64,000 bases of DNA from Gammaproteobacteria bacterium (GTDB taxonomy: Bacteria; Pseudomonadota; Gammaproteobacteria; Pseudomonadales; Pseudohongiellaceae): positions 124,001-188,000 of the forward strand of contig JAGYKB010000002.1 of the NCBI GenBank assembly GCA_018401885.1, in the 5' to 3' direction. Each line of letters starts with the position of its first letter. The stretch's first letter is position 1. The notes beneath the pieces are model-generated. The model was not told the DNA's origin and did no database searches. It worked only from the letters and a program-made list of their open reading frames with translations. Made by a program: the position numbers and the translations under genes. Shown piece after piece: positions 27,658 through 35,679 of the stretch.

Positions 27658-30543
27658 TTAGTAGTTGTAACTCAATTCGAGGCCATACATACGTGGTGCA
27701 GTGGTGGTTGAGTTATTGCGGAAAAACTCAGCCTCACCGGTACGCATGATCTGCAGATGGCCAATGTCGTCGAGCACGTTGTTCATGAATCCGGTCACTG
27801 TCCAGTTACCCGAACCTGACCTCCATGTTACACGCGCATCAACACGCCCATAGGAAGGCGCCATCTCACGCACAGACTCGAACGGCGAATAGTAGACATC
27901 ATCGATCCAGCTATAGACACTGAAGAATTCTACGGAATCGCCATCATTGAGGGGGACATTATAGCTCGCCCATCCGGTGAACTTGCTTTCAGGAACCTGA
28001 ATGAGCTTATTCCCTTTTATGTCTTGCGTAAGGGTATCGAATTCAGGATAGAGCGATCCCGGAATCAAGCTACTCGAAGTGTCTGATACTCTAAACGTCT
28101 CGGTGTATTTGCTAGGCGTGAAGCTAAAGTTACCACCAACGGTTAGTCGGTCGGTTGCGAGCCATAGCGCTTCGGCTTCAAGTCCCATAACTTCGCCGCC
28201 TGGGGCTGCGAGTACGGACGTGGTCGTGCCGCCAAGCTGCCCCACTTCTGTGGTAAAGGTATGGATAGATGAGTAGTCATACAGATAAGCCGAAGCGTTC
28301 AACTGCAGCGTGTCATCGAATAGCTGTGACTTGTAGCCTATCTCGTAGGCGATCAACTCTTCTGGATCGTAGGTTGGTGTAGTACTGAAATACACCAAGC
28401 TATAGCCGCCAGAGCGATAGCCTGACGTTGCCGAAAAATACATCATCGTCGAATCGTTGATGTCCCAGTCGAGGTTGATACGACCCGTCGTCTTTGTGTC
28501 TGTGCGCTCGAAGGGGCGATAGACGCTCAACGCGAAGGGGATACCGCCATTCGTTGCCTTTGGTGTGGGTACTGTGTAGTTTCCGTCGACGTCTTTAACC
28601 AAACCGCCGTTAGCAATATTTACTTGAGCCAGGCCCCCATAGAGTCCAAGGAAACCGCCGGGAGCTGCACCAGTTTCGGAGTAGCGCCAGAGGTTCTCCT
28701 CGGCATTTAACTTATCCTCGGCGTAGCGTATGCCGAGCGTCAAAGTGAACTTCTCATTCAGCTCGATAGCTGCCTGAGAATAGGCTGCAAAGGCATCTCG
28801 CTTGGTTTGGGTTGCATAAAGAAGATCTGATGCGCGGCTCTGAATGCCGTGAATGACATTAAGATCGGGGTTGCTGCCATCATCGCCGTACCATGCAGAA
28901 GTTTGGAGGTTATTGCCACCGTTATTCCGCTGGCAGCTCTCTGCTGGAGTCGCGACTTGGCATGAAAGTTTAGCGCTGTTCAAACTCACCATCGGGCGAC
29001 CGCCAAACGCTAGTGTAGAGGCGCTAATGCCAACTGGGATTCCTGTCGCTGCCGAAACACCAGCGCTTATTGCCGTGTTGTCTTGGTACGCGTTAACCAG
29101 GCGATCTTCGCCGAGCGATGAATAAAAATCACCGCGTTGATCAATCAGGGCGTCATAAACGAATAGGCCGGAGGTGAGGGTGATGTTTTCTGTGACATCA
29201 TAGAAAGCCTGCAGCTCATGTGAGGTGTAATCCGCTTCGTGATTGACATAGAACTGGCGGTCATGAAACTTCGACGCGGTATTATCGTCGTCTGTGTTGC
29301 GCTTGTAGCTCAGCACAGTATCACCATAGATATAAACTAATTCTAAACGATCGTTGACGGTCCACGAGGTTTTGAATTGCAGAGAATTATTGGTGATTTT
29401 TTCTGAGTTAAACCCATCAGAGGCCGCGCAGAGATCAGAGCCCGAGATGTTTCCCGAGAAGACGCAGCTGTTGTACAGAGCAGCACTTTCGGGACTTGTG
29501 TAATTAAAGCCATCTAGCGACGCCGCAGCGTGTTGCACCCCGTCGAAGTCACCGAAGTCGATTCCAGCGCGGTTACGCTGCGCCTGCCCGACCGCGCCGG
29601 TAACAGGATGGTTAAAAGTGAGTATTGGTTTGCTTGAATCATACCAATTATTCTGAAAATAATTCGCTTGATCCGTATTGTTGGTATCTATGAAGCGATA
29701 GCCGGGGACCAGCGCGTCGGTGATACGATTATTCTCTCCGCCTTCATTGAGAACAACCAGGCCGGCACCGTTGGCACCGCCGAAAGAACGATCGACCGAG
29801 AGGAAGTTCTGTCGATAATCGACTTCGATGTCTTCAGTCGGTGTCCACTTGAATTGAATCGCACCGTTCTCTGTACCGAGGCTGTCGATGTCTGCGTTAG
29901 GGCCTGCTATTTCTTCAACGATGCCGTCGCGATCACGGAGGCTGAAATTAACGCGCATCGCAAGTTTGTCTTCGATCAGCGGGGTGTTAAATGTGCCGTA
30001 GGCCTCAGTGGTGCCAAAATTACCGACGATGGTCTTGAATGCGAAATCCTTCTCGAACTCAGGCTCGTTATAAAGAATGTTGATCGCACCACCAACCGCG
30101 TTGCGGCCGTAGAGTGTGCCTTGGGGACCTCGGAGTACCTCGATTCTGCCGACATCCCAGAAAGTTGCAGCTGTGGCGGTAATTAAATCCTCTGAATAAA
30201 CGCCTTGTGTGTAAGTCGCTACACCGGGATCTCCACCAAGTGCGCGGAAATTACGGCCCACGCCGCGGACAGTCGAATCGTACGGCTGGATCGTCGTTGC
30301 TGGAATAAAATTCTGCAGATCTTCCTGATTGCGAATGCCGAAATCTTCGAGGTTGTCACCCGTAAGTGCGGTAATCGAAATCGAGGTATCTTGGATTGAG
30401 GCCTCTCTGCGTTCGGCAGAAACTACGACCTCTTCGATACGGCGCTGGCCGTCCTGTGCGAATACTTGCCCTGCAAAACTCGTTGCAGAAAAAAGTGCTG
30501 CTGCGCCCATCAACTGGGTTGCAAATTTACTTCGATGTTGCAT
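27658..30543 (-). CDS. TonB-dependent outer-membrane receptor
   Basis: An outer-membrane active transporter of about 961 aa. It has a Sec signal peptide ending GQVFAQ, a TonB-box-like IEEVVVSAERRE, a plug domain with LRGPQGTLYGRNAVGGAINI, and a 22-strand barrel ending in a C-terminal aromatic strand (LELSYNY). The ATG at 30543 is preferred because a GAGGGGG ribosome site sits six bases upstream; an ATG two codons earlier abuts it. It has no CarboxypepD-like regulatory domain. Divergent from the CYP153 operon with a 630-bp shared spacer, so it may import or sense the hydrophobic substrate of that operon; this is inference. Confidence 0.92.
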   Translation of the reverse strand: MQHRSKFATQLMGAAALFSATSFAGQVFAQDGQRRIEEVVVSAERREASIQDTSISITALTGDNLEDFGIRNQEDLQNFIPATTIQPYDSTVRGVGRNFRALGGDPGVATYTQGVYSEDLITATAATFWDVGRIEVLRGPQGTLYGRNAVGGAINILYNEPEFEKDFAFKTIVGNFGTTEAYGTFNTPLIEDKLAMRVNFSLRDRDGIVEEIAGPNADIDSLGTENGAIQFKWTPTEDIEVDYRQNFLSVDRSFGGANGAGLVVLNEGGENNRITDALVPGYRFIDTNNTDQANYFQNNWYDSSKPILTFNHPVTGAVGQAQRNRAGIDFGDFDGVQHAAASLDGFNYTSPESAALYNSCVFSGNISGSDLCAASDGFNSEKITNNSLQFKTSWTVNDRLELVYIYGDTVLSYKRNTDDDNTASKFHDRQFYVNHEADYTSHELQAFYDVTENITLTSGLFVYDALIDQRGDFYSSLGEDRLVNAYQDNTAISAGVSAATGIPVGISASTLAFGGRPMVSLNSAKLSCQVATPAESCQRNNGGNNLQTSAWYGDDGSNPDLNVIHGIQSRASDLLYATQTKRDAFAAYSQAAIELNEKFTLTLGIRYAEDKLNAEENLWRYSETGAAPGGFLGLYGGLAQVNIANGGLVKDVDGNYTVPTPKATNGGIPFALSVYRPFERTDTKTTGRINLDWDINDSTMMYFSATSGYRSGGYSLVYFSTTPTYDPEELIAYEIGYKSQLFDDTLQLNASAYLYDYSSIHTFTTEVGQLGGTTTSVLAAPGGEVMGLEAEALWLATDRLTVGGNFSFTPSKYTETFRVSDTSSSLIPGSLYPEFDTLTQDIKGNKLIQVPESKFTGWASYNVPLNDGDSVEFFSVYSWIDDVYYSPFESVREMAPSYGRVDARVTWRSGSGNWTVTGFMNNVLDDIGHLQIMRTGEAEFFRNNSTTTAPRMYGLELSYNY

Positions 30544-30591
30544 GTTCATCCCCCTCACTATTTTGATTTCGGCCCTCTTTAAGCTCTGCAA

Positions 30592-31136
30592 GTAATAGGA
30601 TAGTGGGACTCCGCTTGCGACTGCGTAACTAGGTCAGGACTATTTTTACCCACGCGAAATCGCTGTCGATCGCTCTTCGGATTGCGAAGGACAAAACAGC
30701 AAAATCTTATGAGAATCCGAATTGGACCAAGGATGACTCGAGGGCTGGTGAGCAGAGTCTGCCCGCCTAGCCTTGGGAAAGGGTATACAACAAAACTACG
30801 CCTACCATTGTCTACTCTGCTATTTTGCAGGTTTAATCCATGGCTTGATCGGCGTTACTACCAATAACCTGTTTTGCAGTGTAACTATCGGTAACTATCT
30901 GTAACGGTATTACTCAAATTATCGCCAAAAACCAATAGAATTCTGCTCTTTTACTTGTGGCAGATAGATTTTGACGATTCGGTCACGTTACCTAAGAAGC
31001 GTCAAATAATCCAATCTTTTTTCTGCCAAATTTGCGGGGCGATGTTTCTCATCTCTGTTGTGCTCGTGCGCGAATACAAAAGTCTCTAACACTCAGTGAT
31101 GCAAACCCAAAATTGATCTTGCGTAATATCGAGTGC
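30592..31136. other. Divergent control region, TonB receptor / CYP153
   Basis: About 600 bases separate the two divergent genes and no supported ORF lies in it. A short tandem repeat (30881-30905) and, towards the P450 gene, a promoter with an embedded inverted repeat (31137-31170) are annotated separately. The AT content rises towards the P450 start. Confidence 0.6.
30881..30905 (+). repeat. Two and a half 10-bp tandem repeats
   Basis: GTAACTATCG (30881-30890), GTAACTATCT (30891-30900) and a partial GTAAC (30901-30905). The 10-bp period equals about one helical turn, so a regulator could bind cooperatively on one face; the function is not known. Confidence 0.5.
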
Positions 31137-31170
31137 TTGCGCTTAGAGGTATTTAGGGTTTATATCCTAA
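31137..31170 (+). promoter_or_regulatory. Candidate CYP153 promoter with overlapping inverted repeat
   Basis: A -35 candidate TTGCGC (31137-31142), 17-bp spacer and -10 TTATAT (31160-31165). The inverted repeat TTAGG-N8-CCTAA (31153-31157 and 31166-31170) straddles the -10, a position suited to a repressor; the TetR-family protein two genes downstream is the obvious candidate. Confidence 0.4.
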
Positions 31171-31220
31171 TTTGGAATTGCAATTAAGATTCGCTCTATT
31201 ACCAAAGATGAGGTGGACCT

Positions 31221-32504
31221 ATGTCCCAAGCTGCTGCGATAGACCAACAGAGAGTAACTGACACTCAGAATGCCGAGGCGTGGCGAGACCCATGGAGCCT
31301 TCCGCTCGAATCGCTTGATCCTGCACGCGCTATATTATTCAAGGAAAACGTACACGAAGAATATTTTCGGCGGTTACGACAAGAAGACCCCGTTCACTAT
31401 ACTGCAGAGAGCGAGTTTGGTGCTTATTGGTCTATCACTAAATACAACGACATCGTTGCGGTTGACTCTAATCACAAAATCTTCTCGTCACACAAAAATA
31501 TTGTAGTGGGCGATGCCCCGGACGAATTTTATTCGCCGATGTTTATTGCACAGGATCCTCCGATTCACGACGTTCAGCGTCGTGCCGCGCAGCCTGCCGT
31601 TGCGCCGACGCAGCTCGCTGACCTTGAAGCGCTTATCCGTCAACGCGTCTGCAGCATTCTCGACGATTTGCCGGTTGGAGTAGAGTTTAACTGGGTCGAT
31701 CGAGTCTCAATCGAATTGACAACGCAGATGCTTGCAACGCTTTTTGACTTTCCATTTGAAGACCGACACTTACTCCCCTACTGGTCTGACGTAGCTACTG
31801 CGACACCATCAACCGGCCGCAGCGATGTGACTTTCGAGGAGCGAAACAAAGTCCTGCAAGAATGTTTGAATTATTTTGGACAGCTTTGGCACCAGCGAAA
31901 AAATGAGCCACGCAAATTCGATTTTATCTCGCTGCTCGCGCACGACCCCGAAACAAAAGATATGCTCGATAATCCGATGGAGTTCTTAGGCAACCTTATC
32001 TTGCTTATCGTAGGCGGTAATGACACCACACGAAATTCGATAAGCGGAGGCGTTATTCAACTTAGTCGTGCGCCCGAGCAGTGGGAAAAATTAAAGGCCA
32101 ATCCCGCACTAGTCCCTAATATGGTGTCCGAGATTATTCGCTATCAAACTCCGCTCGCTCATATGCGACGCACCGCTCTCGAGGATATCGAGTTTCAAGG
32201 CAAGCAGATCAAGAAAGGTGACCGTGTAGTGATGTGGTATATCTCCGGTAACCGTGATGAGGAAGTTATCGACGAAGCCGACAAATTTAAGGTCGATCGC
32301 GAGAATGCACGTCGTCACGTATCTTTCGGTTTTGGTATACATCGTTGTATGGGCAACCGAGTTGCCGAAATGCAGCTGCGTATTCTTTGGGAAGAGATTC
32401 TCAACCGCTTCGAGCGTATTGAGGTTGTTGGCGAACCGGAGCGGGTTCTCTCAAACTTCGTGCTTGGTTATACTCGTCTCCCCGTGGTTCTTCATGCGAA
32501 ATAG
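31221..32504 (+). CDS. Cytochrome P450, CYP153-like alkane hydroxylase
   Basis: A soluble bacterial class I P450 of 427 aa. The I-helix motif GGNDTTRNSISGG (about residue 265), the EIIR motif (about 304), PLAHMRRTA, and the haem loop FGFGIHRCMGNR with Cys376 all resemble the CYP153 family, whose members hydroxylate the terminal carbon of medium-chain alkanes and fatty acids. The WSITKYNDIVAVDSNH segment near residue 75 is another family mark. An AGGTGG site lies 5-6 bases before the ATG. A ferredoxin gene follows; no ferredoxin reductase is nearby. Substrate assignment is by family resemblance only. Confidence 0.88.
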   Translation: MSQAAAIDQQRVTDTQNAEAWRDPWSLPLESLDPARAILFKENVHEEYFRRLRQEDPVHYTAESEFGAYWSITKYNDIVAVDSNHKIFSSHKNIVVGDAPDEFYSPMFIAQDPPIHDVQRRAAQPAVAPTQLADLEALIRQRVCSILDDLPVGVEFNWVDRVSIELTTQMLATLFDFPFEDRHLLPYWSDVATATPSTGRSDVTFEERNKVLQECLNYFGQLWHQRKNEPRKFDFISLLAHDPETKDMLDNPMEFLGNLILLIVGGNDTTRNSISGGVIQLSRAPEQWEKLKANPALVPNMVSEIIRYQTPLAHMRRTALEDIEFQGKQIKKGDRVVMWYISGNRDEEVIDEADKFKVDRENARRHVSFGFGIHRCMGNRVAEMQLRILWEEILNRFERIEVVGEPERVLSNFVLGYTRLPVVLHAK

Positions 32505-32603
32505 AGATAGAACGAGATTACATCCGCATCAGTAATGCGCTCTCACGCCATTGACTAGCGGTGCTAAAAGTAAAAATGACCCAGTAGAAGATAGGAGGCA
32601 TCA

Positions 32604-32924
32604 GTGCCGAAGGTTACCTTTATAGAATTTGATGGAACGGCGCACGAAGTCGATGTTCCAGCCGGCGGCAGCGTAATGGAAGCTGCGGTGAGCAATAATG
32701 TCCCAGGTATCGATGCCGATTGCGGTGGCGCCTGCGCCTGCGCTACTTGCCATGTCTTCGTTAATGAGGCGTGGATGGATAAAGTAGGCGAGCGCGGAGA
32801 CATGGAGCAATCGATGCTCGACTTCGCTGAAAACGTAAGATCAACATCGAGGCTCTCGTGCCAGATTGTTCTCACCGACGAACTCGACGGTCTCGTAGTC
32901 GATATGCCAGAGGCTCAGCACTAG
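32604..32924 (+). CDS. [2Fe-2S] ferredoxin, P450 redox partner
   Basis: An adrenodoxin/putidaredoxin-type ferredoxin of 106 aa. The cluster ligands Cys40, Cys46, Cys49 and Cys86 fit the C-x5-C-x2-C...C pattern. The start is GTG at 32604, with a strong AGGAGG site 6 bases upstream. Cotranscription with the P450 (99-base gap) indicates that it delivers electrons to it. Confidence 0.92.
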   Translation: MPKVTFIEFDGTAHEVDVPAGGSVMEAAVSNNVPGIDADCGGACACATCHVFVNEAWMDKVGERGDMEQSMLDFAENVRSTSRLSCQIVLTDELDGLVVDMPEAQH

Positions 32925-32932
32925 GGCAGAAC

Positions 32933-33577
32933 ATGAAAACCAGAGAGCGCATAATCGCATTAGCGCAGACCCGCTTTAACGAGCTCGGCTATGGCAATGT
33001 GACCACCGCGGCACTCGCCGCGGAGCTTGGGATTTCCGAGGGCAATCTTTGGTATCACTTTAAGACTAAGCGCGACCTGCTCGAGGCCATATCTGCCGAG
33101 TTCGTGCTCTATCTAAATGAGCGCTTGGCACTGCTGCCGGATAAAAAGGCAGACGTTATCGAAGGCTACATTGCGCTCATGGCGTCCCATGAGCAAGAGC
33201 TCTTAAGATATCGATTTCTCTATCGCGATCAGGCCGACTACGGGGGTCATAGCCAGATCGTGCTCGACAATATCACCGGGCTCTACGATAAAAGTCGGGC
33301 GCAGTTTAAGGCTTTTTACTCGGAGATGGTGCGCGTCGGCGTTTTAGATTGGCCTAAAAATCAACTCGATAGCCTCACCGTGAACGCAGTGATCTTAATC
33401 CGCTTTGGTCTTGAATACCTCCGAGAGTCTCAGCAGGCGTTTGATTCGAGCGCAGTGGAGAAAACCTTTCTCCAGCATTTGACGCTTTTCGAACATCGAC
33501 TCGAACCGGCTGCGGCCAAGCGCCTACGATACGCTGTAGCAAACCTTTCTTCGGACGCGGCGGTCCGCGCAGCCTAG
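32933..33577 (+). CDS. TetR/AcrR family regulator
   Basis: A 214-aa one-domain DNA-binding repressor type. The helix-turn-helix is near the N terminus: FNELGYGNVTTAALAAELGISEGNLWYHFKTKRDLLEAI. The C-terminal ligand domain is unspecific. The ATG at 32933 begins the family core; 25 extra codons upstream overlap the ferredoxin gene and are rejected. It starts 8 bases after the ferredoxin stop, so it probably controls this operon, and possibly the divergent TonB receptor. Confidence 0.87.
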   Translation: MKTRERIIALAQTRFNELGYGNVTTAALAAELGISEGNLWYHFKTKRDLLEAISAEFVLYLNERLALLPDKKADVIEGYIALMASHEQELLRYRFLYRDQADYGGHSQIVLDNITGLYDKSRAQFKAFYSEMVRVGVLDWPKNQLDSLTVNAVILIRFGLEYLRESQQAFDSSAVEKTFLQHLTLFEHRLEPAAAKRLRYAVANLSSDAAVRAA

Positions 33578-33673
33578 GCGCTGCGGGTGGGCTCATCCCT
33601 TTGCGTCGTGCGCCCTCTTCAGCGACTTCTGTCGTGCACAGATCGTAACTTGGCGTGGGTGAGTATTACCGCT

Positions 33674-33871
33674 ATGAGTAATTTTTCACTAGAGTCAGTT
33701 TATAGTTCTTGTCCCTACTGCGGCGAGCCGATCGAGCTGCTTGTTGATTGCAGCGTCTATGAGCAGGAGTATGTCGAAGATTGTCAGGTCTGCTGCAGGC
33801 CGATTACCGTTCACGCCAGTGTCGATAGCGACGGCGATCCGAGTGTCTTTGTTAGTAGCGAGGACGAGTAG
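33674..33871 (+). CDS. CPXCG zinc-ribbon protein
   Basis: A 65-aa protein with two cysteine pairs, CPYCG near residue 12 and CQVCC near residue 35, followed by an acidic tail. This is the CPXCG motif-containing family, a small zinc-ribbon-like protein widespread in Gammaproteobacteria and of unknown function. The ATG at 33674 is chosen since homologs begin shortly before the first cysteines. Confidence 0.8.
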   Translation: MSNFSLESVYSSCPYCGEPIELLVDCSVYEQEYVEDCQVCCRPITVHASVDSDGDPSVFVSSEDE

Positions 33872-33944
33872 CGAGCTTGCTAAGCGTGTTCGGAGCTGAT
33901 CTCGTAACTGTCGTGTTCGTCCATAAACAAGATGAGGAAAATGT

Positions 33945-34475
33945 ATGCGGTTATATTACAGGTTCATTCCGGTAGTTCTCATGCTGATCGTTAGCGCTTG
34001 CAGAACCGCTGATCCAATGCCCACTGTTGCGTCAGTCGATCTGAACCGCTTCATGGGTGATTGGTATGTCATCGCTAACATTCCAACATTTATCGAAACT
34101 GACGCCTACAATCCTTTAGAAACATACCGACTCAATTCCGACGGTACAATTGAAACGACATTTGCGTTTAATAAAGGTGGGCTTAGTGGAGAGCGCAAAG
34201 AATATAACCCCAAGGGCTTTGTTGTTGAAAACACCGGAAATGCAGTATGGGGGATGCAGTTTATTTGGCCAATTAAAGCCGACTATAGAATCGTTTACTT
34301 GGATGATGACTACGAGAAAACGATTATTGGTCGCAATGCTCGAGACTACGTATGGGTGATGGCGCGTACGCCGCATATATCAGATGCCGACTACGAAAAG
34401 CTTATCGCGGTAGTGGAATCGCTTGGCTATGATCTCGAGAAAATTAGGAAGTCGCCGCATAGGTTAGATAATTAA
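33945..34475 (+). CDS. blc: Bacterial lipocalin (Blc-like) lipoprotein
   Basis: A 176-aa outer-membrane lipocalin. The signal sequence ends in a lipobox with SAC (Cys about residue 19). The lipocalin signature FMGDWYVIANIPTF (Gly-x-Trp) and the typical bacterial NPKG and WVMARTPH motifs are present. Blc binds lysophospholipids and is thought to help membrane repair. GAGG lies 7-8 bases before the ATG. A bidirectional terminator separates it from the convergent methyltransferase gene. Confidence 0.88.
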   Translation: MRLYYRFIPVVLMLIVSACRTADPMPTVASVDLNRFMGDWYVIANIPTFIETDAYNPLETYRLNSDGTIETTFAFNKGGLSGERKEYNPKGFVVENTGNAVWGMQFIWPIKADYRIVYLDDDYEKTIIGRNARDYVWVMARTPHISDADYEKLIAVVESLGYDLEKIRKSPHRLDN

Positions 34476-34490
34476 ACCCTCCCGACTAAA

Positions 34491-34534
34491 AACAGGAAAA
34501 GATCGACTAGTTTTCGAACTTTTCCTGTTTCTTA
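34491..34534. terminator. Bidirectional terminator after lipocalin and methyltransferase genes
   Basis: A perfect 11-bp stem, AACAGGAAAAG (34491-34501) with CTTTTCCTGTT (34519-34529), flanked by A-rich sequence on one side and a short T run on the other. It serves both convergent genes. Confidence 0.8.
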
Positions 34535-34556
34535 AAGCGACTAACTTTGTGAGTTG

Positions 34557-35312
34557 CTAAGGCTTCTTGAACACGAGGAAGAAGCGATCGGTCATGTTAG
34601 GTATCTGGCCGACTTCGAGCGTAAGATCATCGCCTTCTTCGAAAAACATATCCGAGACTCTATCAAGAACGAAGCCTGCACGCTGAACCTGAAGAATCAC
34701 GTCAACGGGGTCTTCACGACGGCCCAACACGCCAGTCTCAGGCTGCATGTGGCGACGCGTGTGGTCAACGACCACATACTCGCCACCCGATTTTAGCGTA
34801 TCAAAAACCTTCGCGTTGATGCGCATGTTGTCTGCTTCGTTGAAATTGTGATACTCACGGAAATGCAAAAATAAATCAGCCTGCTCTACACCGAAATTGA
34901 TTTCACCAGGCATATAACGGCCTTCTGCGCTGTTGTAGTTATTCTCGATCGCCACGGGGTGGGTCATCGCAAACTCAGGCTCTTCGGTCCAGTCTCCCCA
35001 GCTGCTGAATGTGCTGCTGTTGTCAATCGTCATCAGATGGCCTTTTTCTACGAGAACGGGGCCAAGAATTTTCGTATAGTAAGCCTGCGCAGCAGGCAAA
35101 AACTCGATCACGGTCATGTCATCTCGAAGGCCGATAAACTGCAACGCCGCCATCGGATCACGGTCTGCATCGCGTGCAAGCTCGGCCTCTGTGCGGTGCT
35201 CGCCCTTCAGTGCCGCAGCAATTTTTTGCTCCACAGACATTGAGGTTTGCGCCACAGCGAGTGCAGGCACTAGCAGTGACGACAGTGCGATTAATCTCGA
35301 AAATGTAAACAT
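34557..35312 (-). CDS. Exported methyltransferase-like protein (COG4798 type)
   Basis: A 251-aa protein with a clear signal peptide ending ALAVAQ and a class I SAM-methyltransferase-like body: RDPMAALQFIGLRDDMTVIEFLPAAQAY in the motif I area, DLFLHFREYHNF in the motif IV area and LKSGGEYVVVDHT in the post-IV region. It belongs to a family annotated as predicted methyltransferases that are secreted in many Proteobacteria, puzzling because SAM is cytoplasmic. The glycine loop of motif I is degenerate (EFLPAA), so activity is doubtful. GAGG precedes the start, and a 9-bp hairpin lies about 30 bases upstream. Confidence 0.82.
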   Translation of the reverse strand: MFTFSRLIALSSLLVPALAVAQTSMSVEQKIAAALKGEHRTEAELARDADRDPMAALQFIGLRDDMTVIEFLPAAQAYYTKILGPVLVEKGHLMTIDNSSTFSSWGDWTEEPEFAMTHPVAIENNYNSAEGRYMPGEINFGVEQADLFLHFREYHNFNEADNMRINAKVFDTLKSGGEYVVVDHTRRHMQPETGVLGRREDPVDVILQVQRAGFVLDRVSDMFFEEGDDLTLEVGQIPNMTDRFFLVFKKP

Positions 35313-35343
35313 AGTATATCCTCAAATAAGTACCAAAAAGGTG

Positions 35344-35366
35344 ATCTGGCAAGTGAGTTGCCAGAT
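35344..35366 (-). other. Hairpin in the leader of the exported methyltransferase gene
   Basis: ATCTGGCAA (35344-35352) and TTGCCAGAT (35358-35366) form a perfect 9-bp stem with a 5-nt loop. On the minus strand it sits in the 5' leader, followed after four bases by five T, so it could be a weak attenuator or an operator. Confidence 0.45.
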
Positions 35367-35383
35367 AACAGCGATAAGCTACC

Positions 35384-35469
35384 ATAGGCACTGGCCTATA
35401 GAGTAGAAAAATAGACGCGAAGCTCTGTTTGTCCTTTGTCCTGCTATTCTCGAGAGTAAGGCTCTCGAG
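35384..35469. other. Two further inverted repeats in the 35.3-35.7 kb spacer
   Basis: ATAGGC-ACTG-GCCTAT (35384-35399) and CTCGAGAG-TAAGG-CTCTCGAG (35449-35469). No gene lies between 35313 and 35679. The second could form a stem but has no T run. Their function is unknown. Confidence 0.4.
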
Positions 35470-35679
35470 GGCAAGGCGAGTGATGTTCGGGTAGCGAGGA
35501 GTGGGTCGATAAGGCTATGCTTGGGAGCATTGAGCATGCTCAAGACGGTAGTTCTTTGGTTAGTTATCGAGTTAAAGTGGATCTTGCCAAATGACTATTC
35601 CATGACATGATCCAAAGTAATAGGATTTTGAATTAAAAATACTTGGTTAAGTTGCGAGAAATTGATATTCGAGGAAGTT

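Noticed and set aside
29668..30186. Plus-strand open frame of 172 codons inside the TonB receptor gene
   Set aside because: It lies wholly opposite the conserved plug domain; no ribosome site or recognisable motif.
30881..30905. Short tandem repeats as a CRISPR array
   Set aside because: The units are only 10 bp with no spacers and no cas genes nearby.
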